A stretch of 64,000 nucleotides of DNA from Flavobacterium sp. Root186. GTDB lineage: Bacteria; Bacteroidota; Bacteroidia; Flavobacteriales; Flavobacteriaceae. Positions 9,091-18,856 of this stretch are shown piece by piece. The position numbers were made by a program, and so were the translations under genes. The stretch covers positions 373,175 through 437,174 of the forward strand of contig NZ_LMHW01000013.1 of the NCBI RefSeq assembly GCF_001428525.1, given 5' to 3'. Below the pieces are notes generated by a model. That model had not been told where the DNA came from, made no database searches, and worked only from the letters and a program-made list of their open reading frames with translations. Each line of letters starts with the position of its first letter. Positions within the stretch are counted from its first letter, which is position 1.

Positions 9091-10494
9091 CTAAGATTCA
9101 ACATTAGATTTTTTAATGTTGGCCTTTTTAGGATTTGATTTTTTAAAGATGATGGTCACGATCGTTCCTTTGTTTTGTTCAGACTGTACTTGTATTTCAC
9201 CATCGTGCATACGAATAATTTTTGAAGCCAGCGGCAGTCCTAAACCGTAACCAATATATTTGGCTGCAATTTTTCCACGAAAGAAAGGTTCGTATAAATG
9301 CGGAATATCTTCTGGCGGAATTCCAATTCCGATATCGTTAATCGAAATTCTAATCGCATCCTGATTGGCAGAAAGGGTTACAAACACTTCATTATTATCT
9401 GAATACTTTACACCATTGGTAATAATGTTGTTAATCGCCAGTTCTAAAAGCGGTTTATTACACGGAATTAAAAGCAGATTAGAATCTTTCGGTGCAAAAT
9501 TCATTTTAATACTGACACGATTATCCGGAAAAATTTTATCTAAATCTGATTTTACCTCTAATAACAATTCATCAATTCTGGCAATATCCAAAACCTGTTT
9601 ATTTCCGTCATAACCAGTTTGAGTAAGTTTTAATAAGCTTTCGGTCAGGTTTCCTAATCTTGATGCCTGACTGTAAATATTTTGTAATGATTCGACGTAT
9701 TCTGCTACCTCACGTTCTTTCAGCAGCATAATTTCTGACTCAGCAATTATGGTTGTAATTGGTGTTTTTAATTCGTGTGAAGCATTATTAATGAAATTAG
9801 CCTGAATTTCAAATGAAGTTTCGAGTCGGTCTAACATATCATTAAACGTTTCTGTCAAATCTGAAATTTCATCCGAGTTTTTAATAGATGGTAATCTATT
9901 ATGCAGATTTGACGCACTAATTCTGTTTACTTCTTTGGTAATTCTTGCTACCGGATTTATAACTCTTTTTGCCAGAAAACGACCTAAAAAGAAAGCCAGA
10001 AGTATAAAACCAATGCCTCCAAAAACTAATATTTTTATAATATATATAGATGTTGTTTTTCCGCGTCGATCCCGAGCACCTACAATTACAATATATTTTT
10101 GATTGCTTTCTGTAAAAACCTGCCCCAGATAATATTTGCTATTAACTTCAAAGTAATCTTTTCCTGTTGACAGAATATTAGAATAAAACTTATTTGGGAG
10201 ATTTAGCTTTGTGTTGTAATCAAAACTATTGGCACTGTTTATTTTAAGAACATATTCTTCTTCTTCAATAAGTTCTTCCAGTCCGTTTTTCTTTAAATTA
10301 CTATAGTATTTGCTCTTTTCAGGATCGTGCTGAAAGTGAATTGATGCTACAATTTTCGCACGGTCTTCTAACCTTTTTAAGAAATGGTAACGGTTATTCT
10401 CTCTAAATAAAACGAATACTATTATACTCAATAGCAGCGTACTAAAGGTAGAAAGTGCTACATAGGTAAAAGTAATTTTTTTTCTAATATCCAT
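9091..10494 (-). CDS. Sensor histidine kinase (HAMP, HisKA, HATPase)
   Basis: 467 residues with membrane segments at about 10-30 and 152-172 enclosing a periplasmic sensor of about 120 residues. A HAMP linker follows (GRFLAKRVINPVARI), then the phosphoacceptor H240 in NNASHELKTPITTII and ATP-binding boxes near ITNGVKYSDNN and DIGIGIPPEDIPHLYEPFFRG. It lies one base after its response regulator on the same strand, so the pair form a two-component system. The layout resembles CusS/QseC-like kinases, but the signal is unknown. The last 20 residues are Lys-rich. Confidence 0.92.
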   Translation of the reverse strand: MDIRKKITFTYVALSTFSTLLLSIIVFVLFRENNRYHFLKRLEDRAKIVASIHFQHDPEKSKYYSNLKKNGLEELIEEEEYVLKINSANSFDYNTKLNLPNKFYSNILSTGKDYFEVNSKYYLGQVFTESNQKYIVIVGARDRRGKTTSIYIIKILVFGGIGFILLAFFLGRFLAKRVINPVARITKEVNRISASNLHNRLPSIKNSDEISDLTETFNDMLDRLETSFEIQANFINNASHELKTPITTIIAESEIMLLKEREVAEYVESLQNIYSQASRLGNLTESLLKLTQTGYDGNKQVLDIARIDELLLEVKSDLDKIFPDNRVSIKMNFAPKDSNLLLIPCNKPLLELAINNIITNGVKYSDNNEVFVTLSANQDAIRISINDIGIGIPPEDIPHLYEPFFRGKIAAKYIGYGLGLPLASKIIRMHDGEIQVQSEQNKGTIVTIIFKKSNPKKANIKKSNVES

Positions 10495-10495
10495 T

Positions 10496-11170
10496 CTATA
10501 GCTTTATAACATAACCTAAACCTTTCATCGTATGAATAAGTTTGGTTTTAAAAGGTTTATCAACTTTTTTTCTTAAATAGGTAATATATACATCGACAAC
10601 ATTGGTGTTCATGTCAAAATTAATATCCCAAACATTATCTAAAATCTGATCGCGGGAAACAATTCTTCCGGCATTTTTTCCCAGATAATACAGTAATTTA
10701 AACTCTTTTGCGGTTAAAATTATCGATTCTCCTTCTCTTTTTACCGTTTTCGCACGCCCGTTTATTTCTAAATCGCCAATTGTAATGACGTCGATTTTAT
10801 CCGTTTCCTGATGCGCTCTTCTGTGTAAAGCATTTACCCTTGCGTCGAGTTCTCCAAATTTAAATGGTTTTACCAAATAATCATCGGCACCGGAATTAAG
10901 ACCGGTAACAATGTTTTCTGAAGTTCCCAAAGCAGTCAAAAGCAAAATGGGAACAAAGTTTTTGCTGGCACGAAGCCTTCGGCAAATCTCGATTCCGTTA
11001 ATATCTGGTAACATAACGTCTAAAACGACAACATCAAAGTTATAATTATGAATCATTTCAAGGGCAGTTTTGCCATCAAGAGCCACACTTACTTCGTTGT
11101 TGTTTTCGGCAAATCCTTTCCGTAAAATCGATAAAAGATTAGGTTCGTCTTCGACTATCAGTAACTTCAT
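10496..11170 (-). CDS. OmpR/PhoB-family response regulator
   Basis: About 224 residues from MKLLIVEDEPN. The receiver domain has the acidic pair E7/D8, the phosphoacceptor D51 (VVVLDVMLPD) and the conserved Lys in LVKPFKF; a winged-helix DNA-binding domain follows (LTAKEFKLLYYLGKNAGRIV, ITYLRKKVD). An upstream ATG at 11191 overlaps a TATTTTTG promoter box and is rejected. It is first in the operon with the kinase gene at 9091-10494. Confidence 0.93.
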   Translation of the reverse strand: MKLLIVEDEPNLLSILRKGFAENNNEVSVALDGKTALEMIHNYNFDVVVLDVMLPDINGIEICRRLRASKNFVPILLLTALGTSENIVTGLNSGADDYLVKPFKFGELDARVNALHRRAHQETDKIDVITIGDLEINGRAKTVKREGESIILTAKEFKLLYYLGKNAGRIVSRDQILDNVWDINFDMNTNVVDVYITYLRKKVDKPFKTKLIHTMKGLGYVIKL

Positions 11171-11188
11171 ATTAATTTGTATATACAA

Positions 11189-11196
11189 CAAAAATA
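11189..11196 (-). promoter_or_regulatory. -7 box of the two-component operon
   Basis: TATTTTTG on the minus strand fits the Bacteroidota consensus TAnnTTTG and lies about 20 nt before the chosen start at 11170. No good -33 TTTG is visible. Confidence 0.5.
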
Positions 11197-11272
11197 AGGA
11201 TTGAGTTGAAAAATATTATTCGGAATAGTTATAAATTATGATTTAATTATGAACAACTACTTTAAAAAGCAT

Positions 11273-11301
11273 AAAAAAAGCACCCGCTTTTACGAATGCT
11301 T
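11273..11301 (-). terminator. Hairpin terminator of the 11335-11952 gene
   Basis: On the minus strand AAGCATTCG pairs with CGGGTGCTT, with two G-U pairs in RNA, and is followed by a T-run. It lies just past the outer-membrane barrel gene. Confidence 0.7.
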
Positions 11302-11334
11302 CCTTATACTTTGAAATAAATTTCGATAACTTTT

Positions 11335-11952
11335 CTAATTTTTAAAATTAAAGCTTAATACTGCTCCTAGTCCAAATTGAAAAGTCGAAATATAATCATC
11401 AACCGCAACTGGTCCAATATAAGTCCAGTAATAACTCTCTCCAACTGCTGCTGACATCGATTGTAAATAAGCATTAATATTTACAGAGACAGTCGAGGCA
11501 GTTTTAATCTTTACCCCGCCCTTTACATCCCATGCAAAATAAGTACCGCTTCCGCCCTGAGGTGTTTCTACAATACCAACTCCAGCTCCAGCTCCCAAAT
11601 AAGGTAATAAATTTGATCCAGTATCAAAATAATGTGTGAAATCTGCCAAAATAAAATTGAAGGCACCTTTATCATCGCCAGCATTTAATTGATTTCCTGC
11701 CAAACCATAAAAAGGTATTTTTACATCTGATCTTAAATACTTTAACTCAACAGAATTGTTTGTTGAAAAGAAATATTCAAATCCTGCTCCGTATTGAAAA
11801 CCATCTTCAATCGTTGCAGAATAACCGTCGTAATCCAGCTCATCTGAAAAATTATAACCACCATACAAATTAAGCGAAAAAGACCTTGCATCCTGAGCCT
11901 GCATTCCTATCGCCGACAGGAATACAGCTAATAATAAACCGTACTGTTTCAT
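11335..11952 (-). CDS. Outer membrane beta-barrel protein (OmpW/OprF-like porin family)
   Basis: 205 residues with a clear signal peptide (MKQYGLLLAVFLSAIGMQAQ). The rest alternates hydrophobic and polar residues with aromatic girdles, as in an eight-stranded barrel (LNLYGGYNF, YGAGFEYFFS, LPYLGAGAGVGIV), and ends FQFGLGAVLSFNFKN with the terminal-strand signature. The specific function is unknown. A TAAATTTG box lies about 35 nt upstream. Single-gene unit with its own terminator. Confidence 0.75.
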   Translation of the reverse strand: MKQYGLLLAVFLSAIGMQAQDARSFSLNLYGGYNFSDELDYDGYSATIEDGFQYGAGFEYFFSTNNSVELKYLRSDVKIPFYGLAGNQLNAGDDKGAFNFILADFTHYFDTGSNLLPYLGAGAGVGIVETPQGGSGTYFAWDVKGGVKIKTASTVSVNINAYLQSMSAAVGESYYWTYIGPVAVDDYISTFQFGLGAVLSFNFKN

Positions 11953-12063
11953 AAATTATGTGTTTGAAAGTTAAATGGTACAACAAATTTAAGTTTTTTC
12001 TTGTAAATTCTTACATTTTTAAAACATAAAATTCAACATATCAGACACTTAACAAAACAAACA

Positions 12064-13338
12064 TCAAAAAGTTTCTCCTGCATTTAGGTAAAATCCTTTA
12101 GAATTATTTCCCCATGAATAGTCGACAATAAGATTGGTACGTGTTTTTTTATCGATTAATATTCGAAGACCAAGACCAGCTGCGGGTTGAATGGCATGAA
12201 AAAGTGATACATTATTATCGTTATTACTTGCGGTTACAAAATTGGTAAAAACAGTACCGCTAAACATTTGATTGCAGGTTATGGGAAACCTGAATTCTGT
12301 TGAAAGATATACAAGTCCATCTCCTCTAAACAATCCCTGTGTGTAGCCTTCTCCGCTCCTGCTTCGCTGATCCCAGCCAATTGCAGGCAGATTTAAATAC
12401 GGAACATCTCCTCTTGTTACAAACTGGCCGTAAGCCCAAATTCCGAGAATGTAACGAGGATTTTTCTGCGAAAGCGGAATAAAATTCCGATATTCTGCAT
12501 ACAAAACGTTGCTGTATTTTTGATTATCAAAAAATACCGGATTAAAACGATAATTGATATTTGCAAACCAGCCTCGGGAAGAATTTACCTGATTGTCTCT
12601 CGAATCGTAAACCATATTAAAACTTACTCCGGTTAGAAAATATTCTAAATTATCAAAACCGTGTTCCTCATTATAATTGTAGTGATACGTTAAATTTCCG
12701 TTTTCAACATCTAATTCTTTGTCTTTTATATTGGTGTACCAGTCAATATTGATTCCTGCGCCTACATAAAAATTCTTTCTTACTTCAAAAGAAGCTGTTT
12801 GATGAAATTTGAAATAATTATAATCCATATCCTGTGCCAAAGAATCGATGCTGAAATCAGATTCCTGATCACGTCTGGGTGGAATTATATCCGTTCCGAG
12901 TCCGTAGTTTGGTTGTGAAAATATATAAAACCTATAATCGCCGCTTAAAAATATTTGGTTGTTTTTTAGCAGGATATTGTTTTTGACATTAATCAACCAT
13001 TGCTTTTTTACGGTATATGTTATACCAAGATTTGCAACTGAATATTTATCTGATTCTTGTTTTCCTTTGAAAGTATATTGCGCAACGGCACCAAAAAAAA
13101 GCCCCGTTGCGGGTTGTGAACCAATTGCAGGAATTACAAGAAAAAAATTATTTTTTGTGGGTTTAACAACTAAGGCAGAGTCGCTTTTTTTAAAGATTTC
13201 TAAAATAGTTTTAGGAGGGCATATTTCTTTTTTTTGAAAATTTGTTTCGGTTTGAGCCGTTATAAATAATGGAAATAGAAAAAGCAGAACTGCCATTTTA
13301 ATTTTATGCTGAAAACTTATTTTTTTTAAGAATTTCAT
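12064..13338 (-). CDS. BamA/TamA-family (Omp85 C-terminal) outer membrane protein
   Basis: 424 residues: signal peptide, a short linker, then a barrel of the bacterial surface antigen (D15) type. Recognisable stretches are NMVYDSRDNQVNSSRGWF and LFRGDGLVYLSTEFRFPI; the L6-loop VRGY/F motif appears as GLFRGDG. No POTRA domains fit in the roughly 60 residues before the barrel, so it is a short POTRA-less Omp85 relative rather than BamA itself. Such proteins are common in Bacteroidota and their role is unknown. Confidence 0.8.
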   Translation of the reverse strand: MKFLKKISFQHKIKMAVLLFLFPLFITAQTETNFQKKEICPPKTILEIFKKSDSALVVKPTKNNFFLVIPAIGSQPATGLFFGAVAQYTFKGKQESDKYSVANLGITYTVKKQWLINVKNNILLKNNQIFLSGDYRFYIFSQPNYGLGTDIIPPRRDQESDFSIDSLAQDMDYNYFKFHQTASFEVRKNFYVGAGINIDWYTNIKDKELDVENGNLTYHYNYNEEHGFDNLEYFLTGVSFNMVYDSRDNQVNSSRGWFANINYRFNPVFFDNQKYSNVLYAEYRNFIPLSQKNPRYILGIWAYGQFVTRGDVPYLNLPAIGWDQRSRSGEGYTQGLFRGDGLVYLSTEFRFPITCNQMFSGTVFTNFVTASNNDNNVSLFHAIQPAAGLGLRILIDKKTRTNLIVDYSWGNNSKGFYLNAGETF

Positions 13339-13437
13339 TCGGCAAAAATTTTAATTTCTATTTAAAAAATCAAACCTCTTGTAAATATAATTCATTTTCA
13401 AGACTTTACATAACTTCATTTTAATTAAAAACAAAAA

Positions 13438-13461
13438 AAGCCGTCAGTAAATTGACGGCTT
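13438..13461 (-). terminator. Terminator of aspA
   Basis: AAGCCGTCA (13438-13446) pairs with TGACGGCTT (13453-13461), followed on the minus strand by a T-run. Confidence 0.85.
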
Positions 13462-13485
13462 GTTATTATATTTTTTATAGCACTT

Positions 13486-14895
13486 TTACTTTGTGATAAA
13501 TTTTGGATGAATTAAATTTTCTAAAGAATAGATTTCATCCCATTTTTCCTGCGTAATCAGCTTTCTTTCTAAAACAGCAATTTGATGTACGCTTTTGTTT
13601 GTTTTTAAAGCCTCGCCCGCAATACTCGCACTTTCTTCGTAACCAATAATTGGATTTAACTGGGTTACGATTCCTATACTGTTCATTACCATATTGTAAC
13701 AGTGATCAACATTTGCAGTGATTCCATTAATACATTTATCAATTAAAGTTTGAATGGCATTTGAGAGATAATCTAAAGACGTAAACATTGCAAAAGCAAT
13801 TACAGGCTCCATTACATTCAACTGTAATTGTCCTGCTTCTGCCGCCATCGTAACGGTTAAATCCTGGCCTATTACATAAAAGCAAGTCTGGTTTACCACT
13901 TCCGGAATTACCGGATTTACTTTACCCGGCATAATCGATGAACCTGGCTGGCGTGCCGGTAAATTGATTTCGTTTAAACCTGTTCTTGGTCCTGAACTCA
14001 ATAAACGTAAATCGTTACAGATTTTAGAAATTTTAACTGCCGAACGTTTTAAAGTTCCCATAATCTGTACATAAGCTCCTGTATCGACCGTTGCTTCAAT
14101 TAAGTCTGGTGAAAGTGTCAACGGAATTCCAACTTCTTTGGCCAAATAAGCAACACAAATTTCAGGATAACCTTCCGGAGCATTTACTTTTGTTCCAATG
14201 GCGGTTGCGCCCATATTGATTTCTAACAATAATTCCTGAGCATTTTTTAAGCGTTGAATGTCTTCGCCAATTGTTGTAGCGTAAGCTTTAAATTCTTGTC
14301 CTAAAGTCATGGGAACAGCATCTTGCAATTGCGTTCTTCCCATTTTTAGAACTTCTTTAAACTCCTCTCCTTTTTTAGCAAAAGCAATTTCTAAACCTGA
14401 AAGCGTTTTAATAAAGCTATCCATCTTTAAGTACAACGCAATTCTAAATGCCGATGGATAGGCATCGTTTGTAGACTGCGAACAGTTTACGTGATTGTTG
14501 GGGTGCAAAAAACTGTATTCACCTTTTTTGTGTCCCAGATATTCAAGCCCGATATTGGCAATTACTTCATTGGCATTCATGTTTACTGAAGTTCCTGCAC
14601 CACCCTGAATTAAATCGCTTACAAATTCATCATTGAATTTTCCGGCAATAACCTGATCACTTCCGTAACAAATAGCTTCGGCAATTTTTAAATCGATTGC
14701 ATTACAATCTTTATTTGCAAGAGCTGCCGCTTTTTTTACATAACCTAAAGCTTTGATGAACAAAGGCTCTTTTGAAATTGGAATTCCGGTAATATTGAAG
14801 TTTTCTACCGCTCTAAAAGTCTGGATTCCGTAGTACAGATGATTCGGAATTTCTAATTCTCCTAAAAAATCATGCTCCTTTCTTGTTGATTCCAT
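13486..14895 (-). CDS. aspA: Aspartate ammonia-lyase
   Basis: 469 residues of the fumarase/aspartase superfamily, converting L-aspartate to fumarate and ammonia. The signature GSSIMPGKVNPVIPE lies near residue 320; GGAGTSVNMNANEV and the HPNNHVNCSQSTND region fit aspartase or fumarase C. The length and the HPNNHVN form favour aspartase, though class II fumarase cannot be excluded from motifs alone. Single gene with its own terminator. Confidence 0.9.
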   Translation of the reverse strand: MESTRKEHDFLGELEIPNHLYYGIQTFRAVENFNITGIPISKEPLFIKALGYVKKAAALANKDCNAIDLKIAEAICYGSDQVIAGKFNDEFVSDLIQGGAGTSVNMNANEVIANIGLEYLGHKKGEYSFLHPNNHVNCSQSTNDAYPSAFRIALYLKMDSFIKTLSGLEIAFAKKGEEFKEVLKMGRTQLQDAVPMTLGQEFKAYATTIGEDIQRLKNAQELLLEINMGATAIGTKVNAPEGYPEICVAYLAKEVGIPLTLSPDLIEATVDTGAYVQIMGTLKRSAVKISKICNDLRLLSSGPRTGLNEINLPARQPGSSIMPGKVNPVIPEVVNQTCFYVIGQDLTVTMAAEAGQLQLNVMEPVIAFAMFTSLDYLSNAIQTLIDKCINGITANVDHCYNMVMNSIGIVTQLNPIIGYEESASIAGEALKTNKSVHQIAVLERKLITQEKWDEIYSLENLIHPKFITK

Positions 14896-15031
14896 ATAAT
14901 TAAAATTGATGTTTTTTAACTTAAAAAATAAGCGTAAAGCTACATCAATTTCTAAATTTTGTTCACAACTTTTACATAATATTTTGGCTTAAATTACTAC
15001 CTTTTCGGTCTTAAAAAATTTAAAAATAAAC

Positions 15032-15610
15032 TTGAAAAAAGAGAGCGAATATTTTCTTGATAAAGAATATAATACGGTTATGTATGCCAAAGATGATCTT
15101 AATTTTAAAGATTTCGAATGCTGCGTTTTTACTAATTGTAACTTTTCTGCCTGCACTTTTTTAGCCGTTACTTTTATCGATTGTGTTTTTAACGACTGCA
15201 TTTTTAACGGAGCCAAAATTAATTATGTTGCTTTTAGAACCGTTACTTTTAATCGATGCGAAATTAAAGAAGTAAATTTCGCCATGTGTGATAAACTGAT
15301 TTTTGAAGTTCGTTTTAATGACTGCGTTCTTGATTTTTCAAAGTTTTATACTTTAAAAATAAAAGGAACTCCATTTACCAATTGCAGCCTGATAGCGGTA
15401 GATTTTATGGCTGCAGATTTGACTGGTGTTTTATTTGACAACTGCGATTTATACCGTGCAGAATTCGACAAAGTCATCGCCAATAAAACCGATTTTAAAA
15501 CGAGTTATAATTATACGATCGATCCTTCTAAAACTAAACTTAAAAAAGCTGTTTTTGCTTTGAAGGAATTGAAAGGTTTATTGTTTAAGCATGATGTGAT
15601 TGTGACATAA
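15032..15610 (+). CDS. Pentapeptide-repeat protein
   Basis: 192 residues starting at TTG (MKKESEYFLDKEYN). From about residue 28 the chain runs in five-residue steps with F or L at the centre (CCVFTNCNFSACTFLAV, FNDCIFNGAKI), forming a right-handed quadrilateral beta-helix. It has unusually many cysteines. Pentapeptide proteins include DNA-mimic gyrase protectors, but nothing here shows that role. It is divergent from aspA. Confidence 0.85.
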   Translation: MKKESEYFLDKEYNTVMYAKDDLNFKDFECCVFTNCNFSACTFLAVTFIDCVFNDCIFNGAKINYVAFRTVTFNRCEIKEVNFAMCDKLIFEVRFNDCVLDFSKFYTLKIKGTPFTNCSLIAVDFMAADLTGVLFDNCDLYRAEFDKVIANKTDFKTSYNYTIDPSKTKLKKAVFALKELKGLLFKHDVIVT

Positions 15611-15634
15611 ATAAAAACATTAGAAAACTGGCTT

Positions 15635-16294
15635 TTAAGTATTTTGTATAAAATAGCAAACCGTCTTTGCTTTAGGCTCAATAAAAACATATAAATTTCC
15701 ATCACTCCAAAAGTTCATCTTTGAAAATAAATTTTGTTCATAATCATCCTCTGCAACAACATTGGTGTATTTTGTCGGCACATCGTTCCAACTCGTTAAT
15801 TGGCAGACAAATTTCATTTTATTATTTGTTTTAGGACAAATCGGAATATCATGTTTTTGATCCCAATGCGGTTTTCCTGCGATTCCTTTAATGTAAAATT
15901 CATTATCTTCTGTCACGCCGTCAAATTCTCTTAAAGAAAATTTTTGAGCTTCGTAAATCACTTTTGAATTTAAGTCTAACGTTTTATATGCACTTCCAAT
16001 TTCTGATGTGTTTTTTGGATAAAGTAATTTTGGTTGATTTGGGTTTTCATAATCGAGAAAAACTTGATCAATATCTAAATATATTGGACATATTAAATTT
16101 AGTTTAAATGGAAGCCAATTGAAAACTTCATCATCATTATTTATAAAACCTAAGTATTGAAAATTTGACTTAAATTCATTATTTGGAATTATAAAATCTG
16201 TTGGCATATCACCTCCTAGTTGGTGTTTTCCATTTTCATCAAATACAAATTCGTATTTTTTTGTCTTACCTAAAATGCTTTTAATAAAATTCAT
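15635..16294 (-). CDS. DUF1963-like protein
   Basis: 219 residues, cytoplasmic. The pattern LGGDMP near residue 27, IPICPKTNNKMKFVCQL and the closing LYVFIEPKAKTVCYFIQ resembles the YwqG/DUF1963 family, whose function is unknown. The two CPK/FVC segments could bind metal, but that is speculation. It is the last of three minus-strand genes with the GNAT and guaC. Confidence 0.5.
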   Translation of the reverse strand: MNFIKSILGKTKKYEFVFDENGKHQLGGDMPTDFIIPNNEFKSNFQYLGFINNDDEVFNWLPFKLNLICPIYLDIDQVFLDYENPNQPKLLYPKNTSEIGSAYKTLDLNSKVIYEAQKFSLREFDGVTEDNEFYIKGIAGKPHWDQKHDIPICPKTNNKMKFVCQLTSWNDVPTKYTNVVAEDDYEQNLFSKMNFWSDGNLYVFIEPKAKTVCYFIQNT

Positions 16295-16325
16295 TTAGTG
16301 ATGATTTATATTTAAAAAATTTTAA

Positions 16326-16823
16326 TTATAATGATTTCTCCATCACATAATCTTCCATTAAATAGCCATTTCCAATTTCTATATCAACTGTTTCCTTAAT
16401 TTCAAAACCTAGTTTTTTATAGAAATTTAATGCTGTATTAAAGCGGTTTACGTTTAATAAAAGAGCTTTTGAATTATTTTCTAGAGCTAATTTTTCAATC
16501 GATTCAAAAACTATTTTTCCGTAACCTTTTCCTTGTGTTTCAGGCAATAGATAAATTTTATGGATTTTGGTTATAGCTTCATTTTTATAGTTATGCTCAA
16601 TTCCGATAAAGCCAATTGTAGATTCTGAATCTGAAATTAGATAAAATAATTGTTCTTTATTTTCGATTTGCTTTGATAAAGCTTCATCAGAATAAAATAA
16701 ACCTAACATATAATCTAATTGTGTTTGAGATAAAATTTCGCCATAAGTAATCGGCCAAGTGATATTCGTGATTTCCTGAATTATTTTAATATCATTCAAA
16801 CCTGCTTCTGAAATGGTAATCAT
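16326..16823 (-). CDS. GNAT-family N-acetyltransferase
   Basis: 165 residues. The acetyl-CoA binding motif A is LLPETQGKGYGKIVFESIE and motif B is NVNRFNTALNFYKKLGFE. The acceptor is unknown. It begins 18 bp after guaC, so cotranscription is likely. Confidence 0.85.
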   Translation of the reverse strand: MITISEAGLNDIKIIQEITNITWPITYGEILSQTQLDYMLGLFYSDEALSKQIENKEQLFYLISDSESTIGFIGIEHNYKNEAITKIHKIYLLPETQGKGYGKIVFESIEKLALENNSKALLLNVNRFNTALNFYKKLGFEIKETVDIEIGNGYLMEDYVMEKSL

Positions 16824-16841
16824 ATTATATTTTGAAATTTT

Positions 16842-17882
16842 TTAATTTGTAAAAATCTGATTTTCTTGTTCGCTTACGCGGATGAAAGTTGTACGCTTTG
16901 TAAGTTCTTTTAATTTTGATGCTCCGACATACGTACAAGTGCTTCGTAATCCGCCTAAAATGTCTAAAACTGTAGCGATAACATTTCCTTTAAACGGAAC
17001 TTTTACTGTTTTTCCTTCGCTGGCTCTGTATTCTGCAACGCCTCCAACATGTTTTTCCATTGCAGTTGCCGAACTCATTCCGTAAAACTGCTTGTATTTT
17101 TCGCCATTTATTTCGATTAGTTCTCCTCCGCTTTCGGTATGTCCGGCCAGCATTCCGCCCAACATTACAAAATCAGAACCTGCACCAAAAGCTTTTGCAA
17201 CATCACCCGGAGTTGAACAGCCGCCATCACTTATAATATGACCGCCTAAACCGTGAGCTGCATCGGCACATTCTATAATGGCAGAAAGCTGTGGATAACC
17301 AACGCCTGTTTTGACACGTGTTGTGCATACAGAACCCGGCCCGATTCCCACTTTTACGATATCGGCTCCAGCCAAAAGTAATTCTTCGACCATTTCACCC
17401 GTCACTACATTTCCTGCAATAATTACCTTATCGGGATATTGTTTTCGGGTTTGTTTTAAAAACTGAACAAAGTGTTCTGAATAGCCGTTTGCCACATCAA
17501 TACAAATAAACCGCAACAACGGATTTACTGTAATAACTTTACCTATTTTATCAAAATCTTCTTTTCCGGTTCCGGTGCTTATGGCTATATAGTTGTAGAA
17601 ATCCGGCGTTACATTTTTCAAAAAACTATTCCATTCTTCTAAAGTATAATGTTTATGAATGGCGGTAAAAAGTTTTTCTTTTGCCAAAACCTGAGCCATT
17701 TCAAAAGTACCGACTGTATCCATATTGGCGGCCATTATGGGAATTCCTGTCCAATCTGAGGTGCTGTGTAAAAACTTAAAATTTCGTTCTAATGAAACTT
17801 CAGATCTGCTTTTGAGCGTTGATCTTTTTGGGCGAATCATTACGTCTTTGAATCCTAATTTCAGATCAGTTTCTATTCTCAT
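16842..17882 (-). CDS. guaC: GMP reductase
   Basis: 346 residues with a TIM barrel of the IMPDH/GMPR family, reducing GMP to IMP with NADPH and releasing ammonia. The catalytic cysteine C186 lies in [18 protein letters not shown], exactly where E. coli GuaC has it. No CBS domains are present, which excludes IMP dehydrogenase. From memory, similarity to the gamma-proteobacterial enzyme is very high over the whole chain. A TATCTTTG box (17912-17905) lies about 25 nt upstream of the ATG. Confidence 0.95.
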   Translation of the reverse strand: MRIETDLKLGFKDVMIRPKRSTLKSRSEVSLERNFKFLHSTSDWTGIPIMAANMDTVGTFEMAQVLAKEKLFTAIHKHYTLEEWNSFLKNVTPDFYNYIAISTGTGKEDFDKIGKVITVNPLLRFICIDVANGYSEHFVQFLKQTRKQYPDKVIIAGNVVTGEMVEELLLAGADIVKVGIGPGSVCTTRVKTGVGYPQLSAIIECADAAHGLGGHIISDGGCSTPGDVAKAFGAGSDFVMLGGMLAGHTESGGELIEINGEKYKQFYGMSSATAMEKHVGGVAEYRASEGKTVKVPFKGNVIATVLDILGGLRSTCTYVGASKLKELTKRTTFIRVSEQENQIFTN

Positions 17883-17904
17883 GGCTTTGAATTTTGGTTA
17901 CTTC

Positions 17905-17912
17905 CAAAGATA
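17905..17912 (-). promoter_or_regulatory. -7 box of guaC
   Basis: TATCTTTG on the minus strand matches TAnnTTTG at a sensible distance from the guaC start. No clear -33 element was found. Confidence 0.45.
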
Positions 17913-17969
17913 GAAATTTTAGAGTTTAGATTGCAGATTTTAGATTTAAAGTGGTGTTAATTTTGGCAC

Positions 17970-18021
17970 ACGGATGACACAGATTCGCTAAAGCGAAAAC
18001 GCGGATTTGACACCGATTTTT
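17970..18021. repeat. Solitary copy of the CGGATGACAC repeat (family A)
   Basis: CGGATGACACAGATTC ... GAAAACGCGGATTT is closely related to the inverted pair flanking the GxxExxY gene at 40.8-41.3 kb. Its centre is TTCGCTAAAGCGAA, a hairpin, where the other copies have TTCACTTCGTGAA, also a hairpin. No gene is attached here. TTTCACAGAG-type repeats follow (18032-18075) and resemble 37373-37420. Confidence 0.7.
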
Positions 18022-18127
18022 ATTTTTGAAATTTCACAGAGGCACACTGAGTTTCACAGAGACTCACAAAAGTTTACACGCTGTTATTTTGGAATTTGGA
18101 TTTCTTAGAATTGGAATTTTAATTTAA

Positions 18128-18721
18128 CTACCCGTGTATCGTCTCGTTTTTTCCGTAATTTTTAATAATCGATTCTTCAAATTCTAACCATTCTCTCCAG
18201 CGTTTTTCAACGTCAATTCCAGTTCCGTATTTTCTTGCGTAAGTGATAAATGTGGTGTAGTGTCCAGCTTCGCTTTCCATTAATTCTCGGTAGAAAACGG
18301 CTAATTCTTCGTCCTGAATATTTTCAGATAAAACTTTGAAACGTTCGCAGCTTCTGGCTTCAATCATTGCTGAGAATAATAATCTTTCTACAAGACCGGA
18401 AACACGGCTTCCGTCACCGCTTTTTTTCATGTATTGGTATAGTTCGTTTACGTATTCATCTTTACGTTCGCGTCCTAATTTTAATCCTCTTTTGATGATG
18501 ATATTATGAACCTGCTCGAAATGATCGATTTCTTCTTTGGCTAAAGCCAATAAATCTTTCACCAAATCCTGATGTTCAGAATTATTGGTAATGATTGTAA
18601 TTGCGTTTGTTGCCGCTTTTTGCTCGCACCAAGCGTGATCTGTTAAGATTTCTTCTATGTTTTTCTCAACGATATTTACCCATCTTGGGTCGGTTGGCAA
18701 TTGTAATCTTAATACGCCCAT
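18128..18721 (-). CDS. miaE: tRNA-(ms2io6A)-hydroxylase
   Basis: 197 residues, a ferritin-like four-helix protein with a carboxylate-bridged di-iron centre. Ligand motifs are visible: KEEIDHFEQVH, IEARSCERF and ESEAGHYTTF (two E..EH-type pairs). It hydroxylates the isopentenyl group of ms2i6A at position 37 of tRNAs reading UNN codons, downstream of MiaA and MiaB. miaA lies at 62.5 kb of this window; no miaB is seen here. Confidence 0.92.
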   Translation of the reverse strand: MGVLRLQLPTDPRWVNIVEKNIEEILTDHAWCEQKAATNAITIITNNSEHQDLVKDLLALAKEEIDHFEQVHNIIIKRGLKLGRERKDEYVNELYQYMKKSGDGSRVSGLVERLLFSAMIEARSCERFKVLSENIQDEELAVFYRELMESEAGHYTTFITYARKYGTGIDVEKRWREWLEFEESIIKNYGKNETIHG

Positions 18722-18728
18722 TTTTTTT

Positions 18729-18852
18729 AAGTCTTAAAGTTTGAAAGTCAAAAGTTGTAAAGTCTTAAAAATAAAAGTCGAAGATCAAAACCAAGATAGA
18801 AATATATTCTATTCTAAGACTTTCGACCTTCGACTTTAAAACTTTACGACTA
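18729..18852. repeat. Imperfect inverted repeat of AAAGTC units
   Basis: Strings of AAGTCTTAAAGTTTGAAAGTC at the left face their approximate reverse complement (GACTTTCGACCTTCGACTTT) at the right, filling the gap between miaE and glyA. The low-complexity AAAGTC units suggest slippage-derived growth. Confidence 0.5.
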
Positions 18853-18856
18853 ATTT

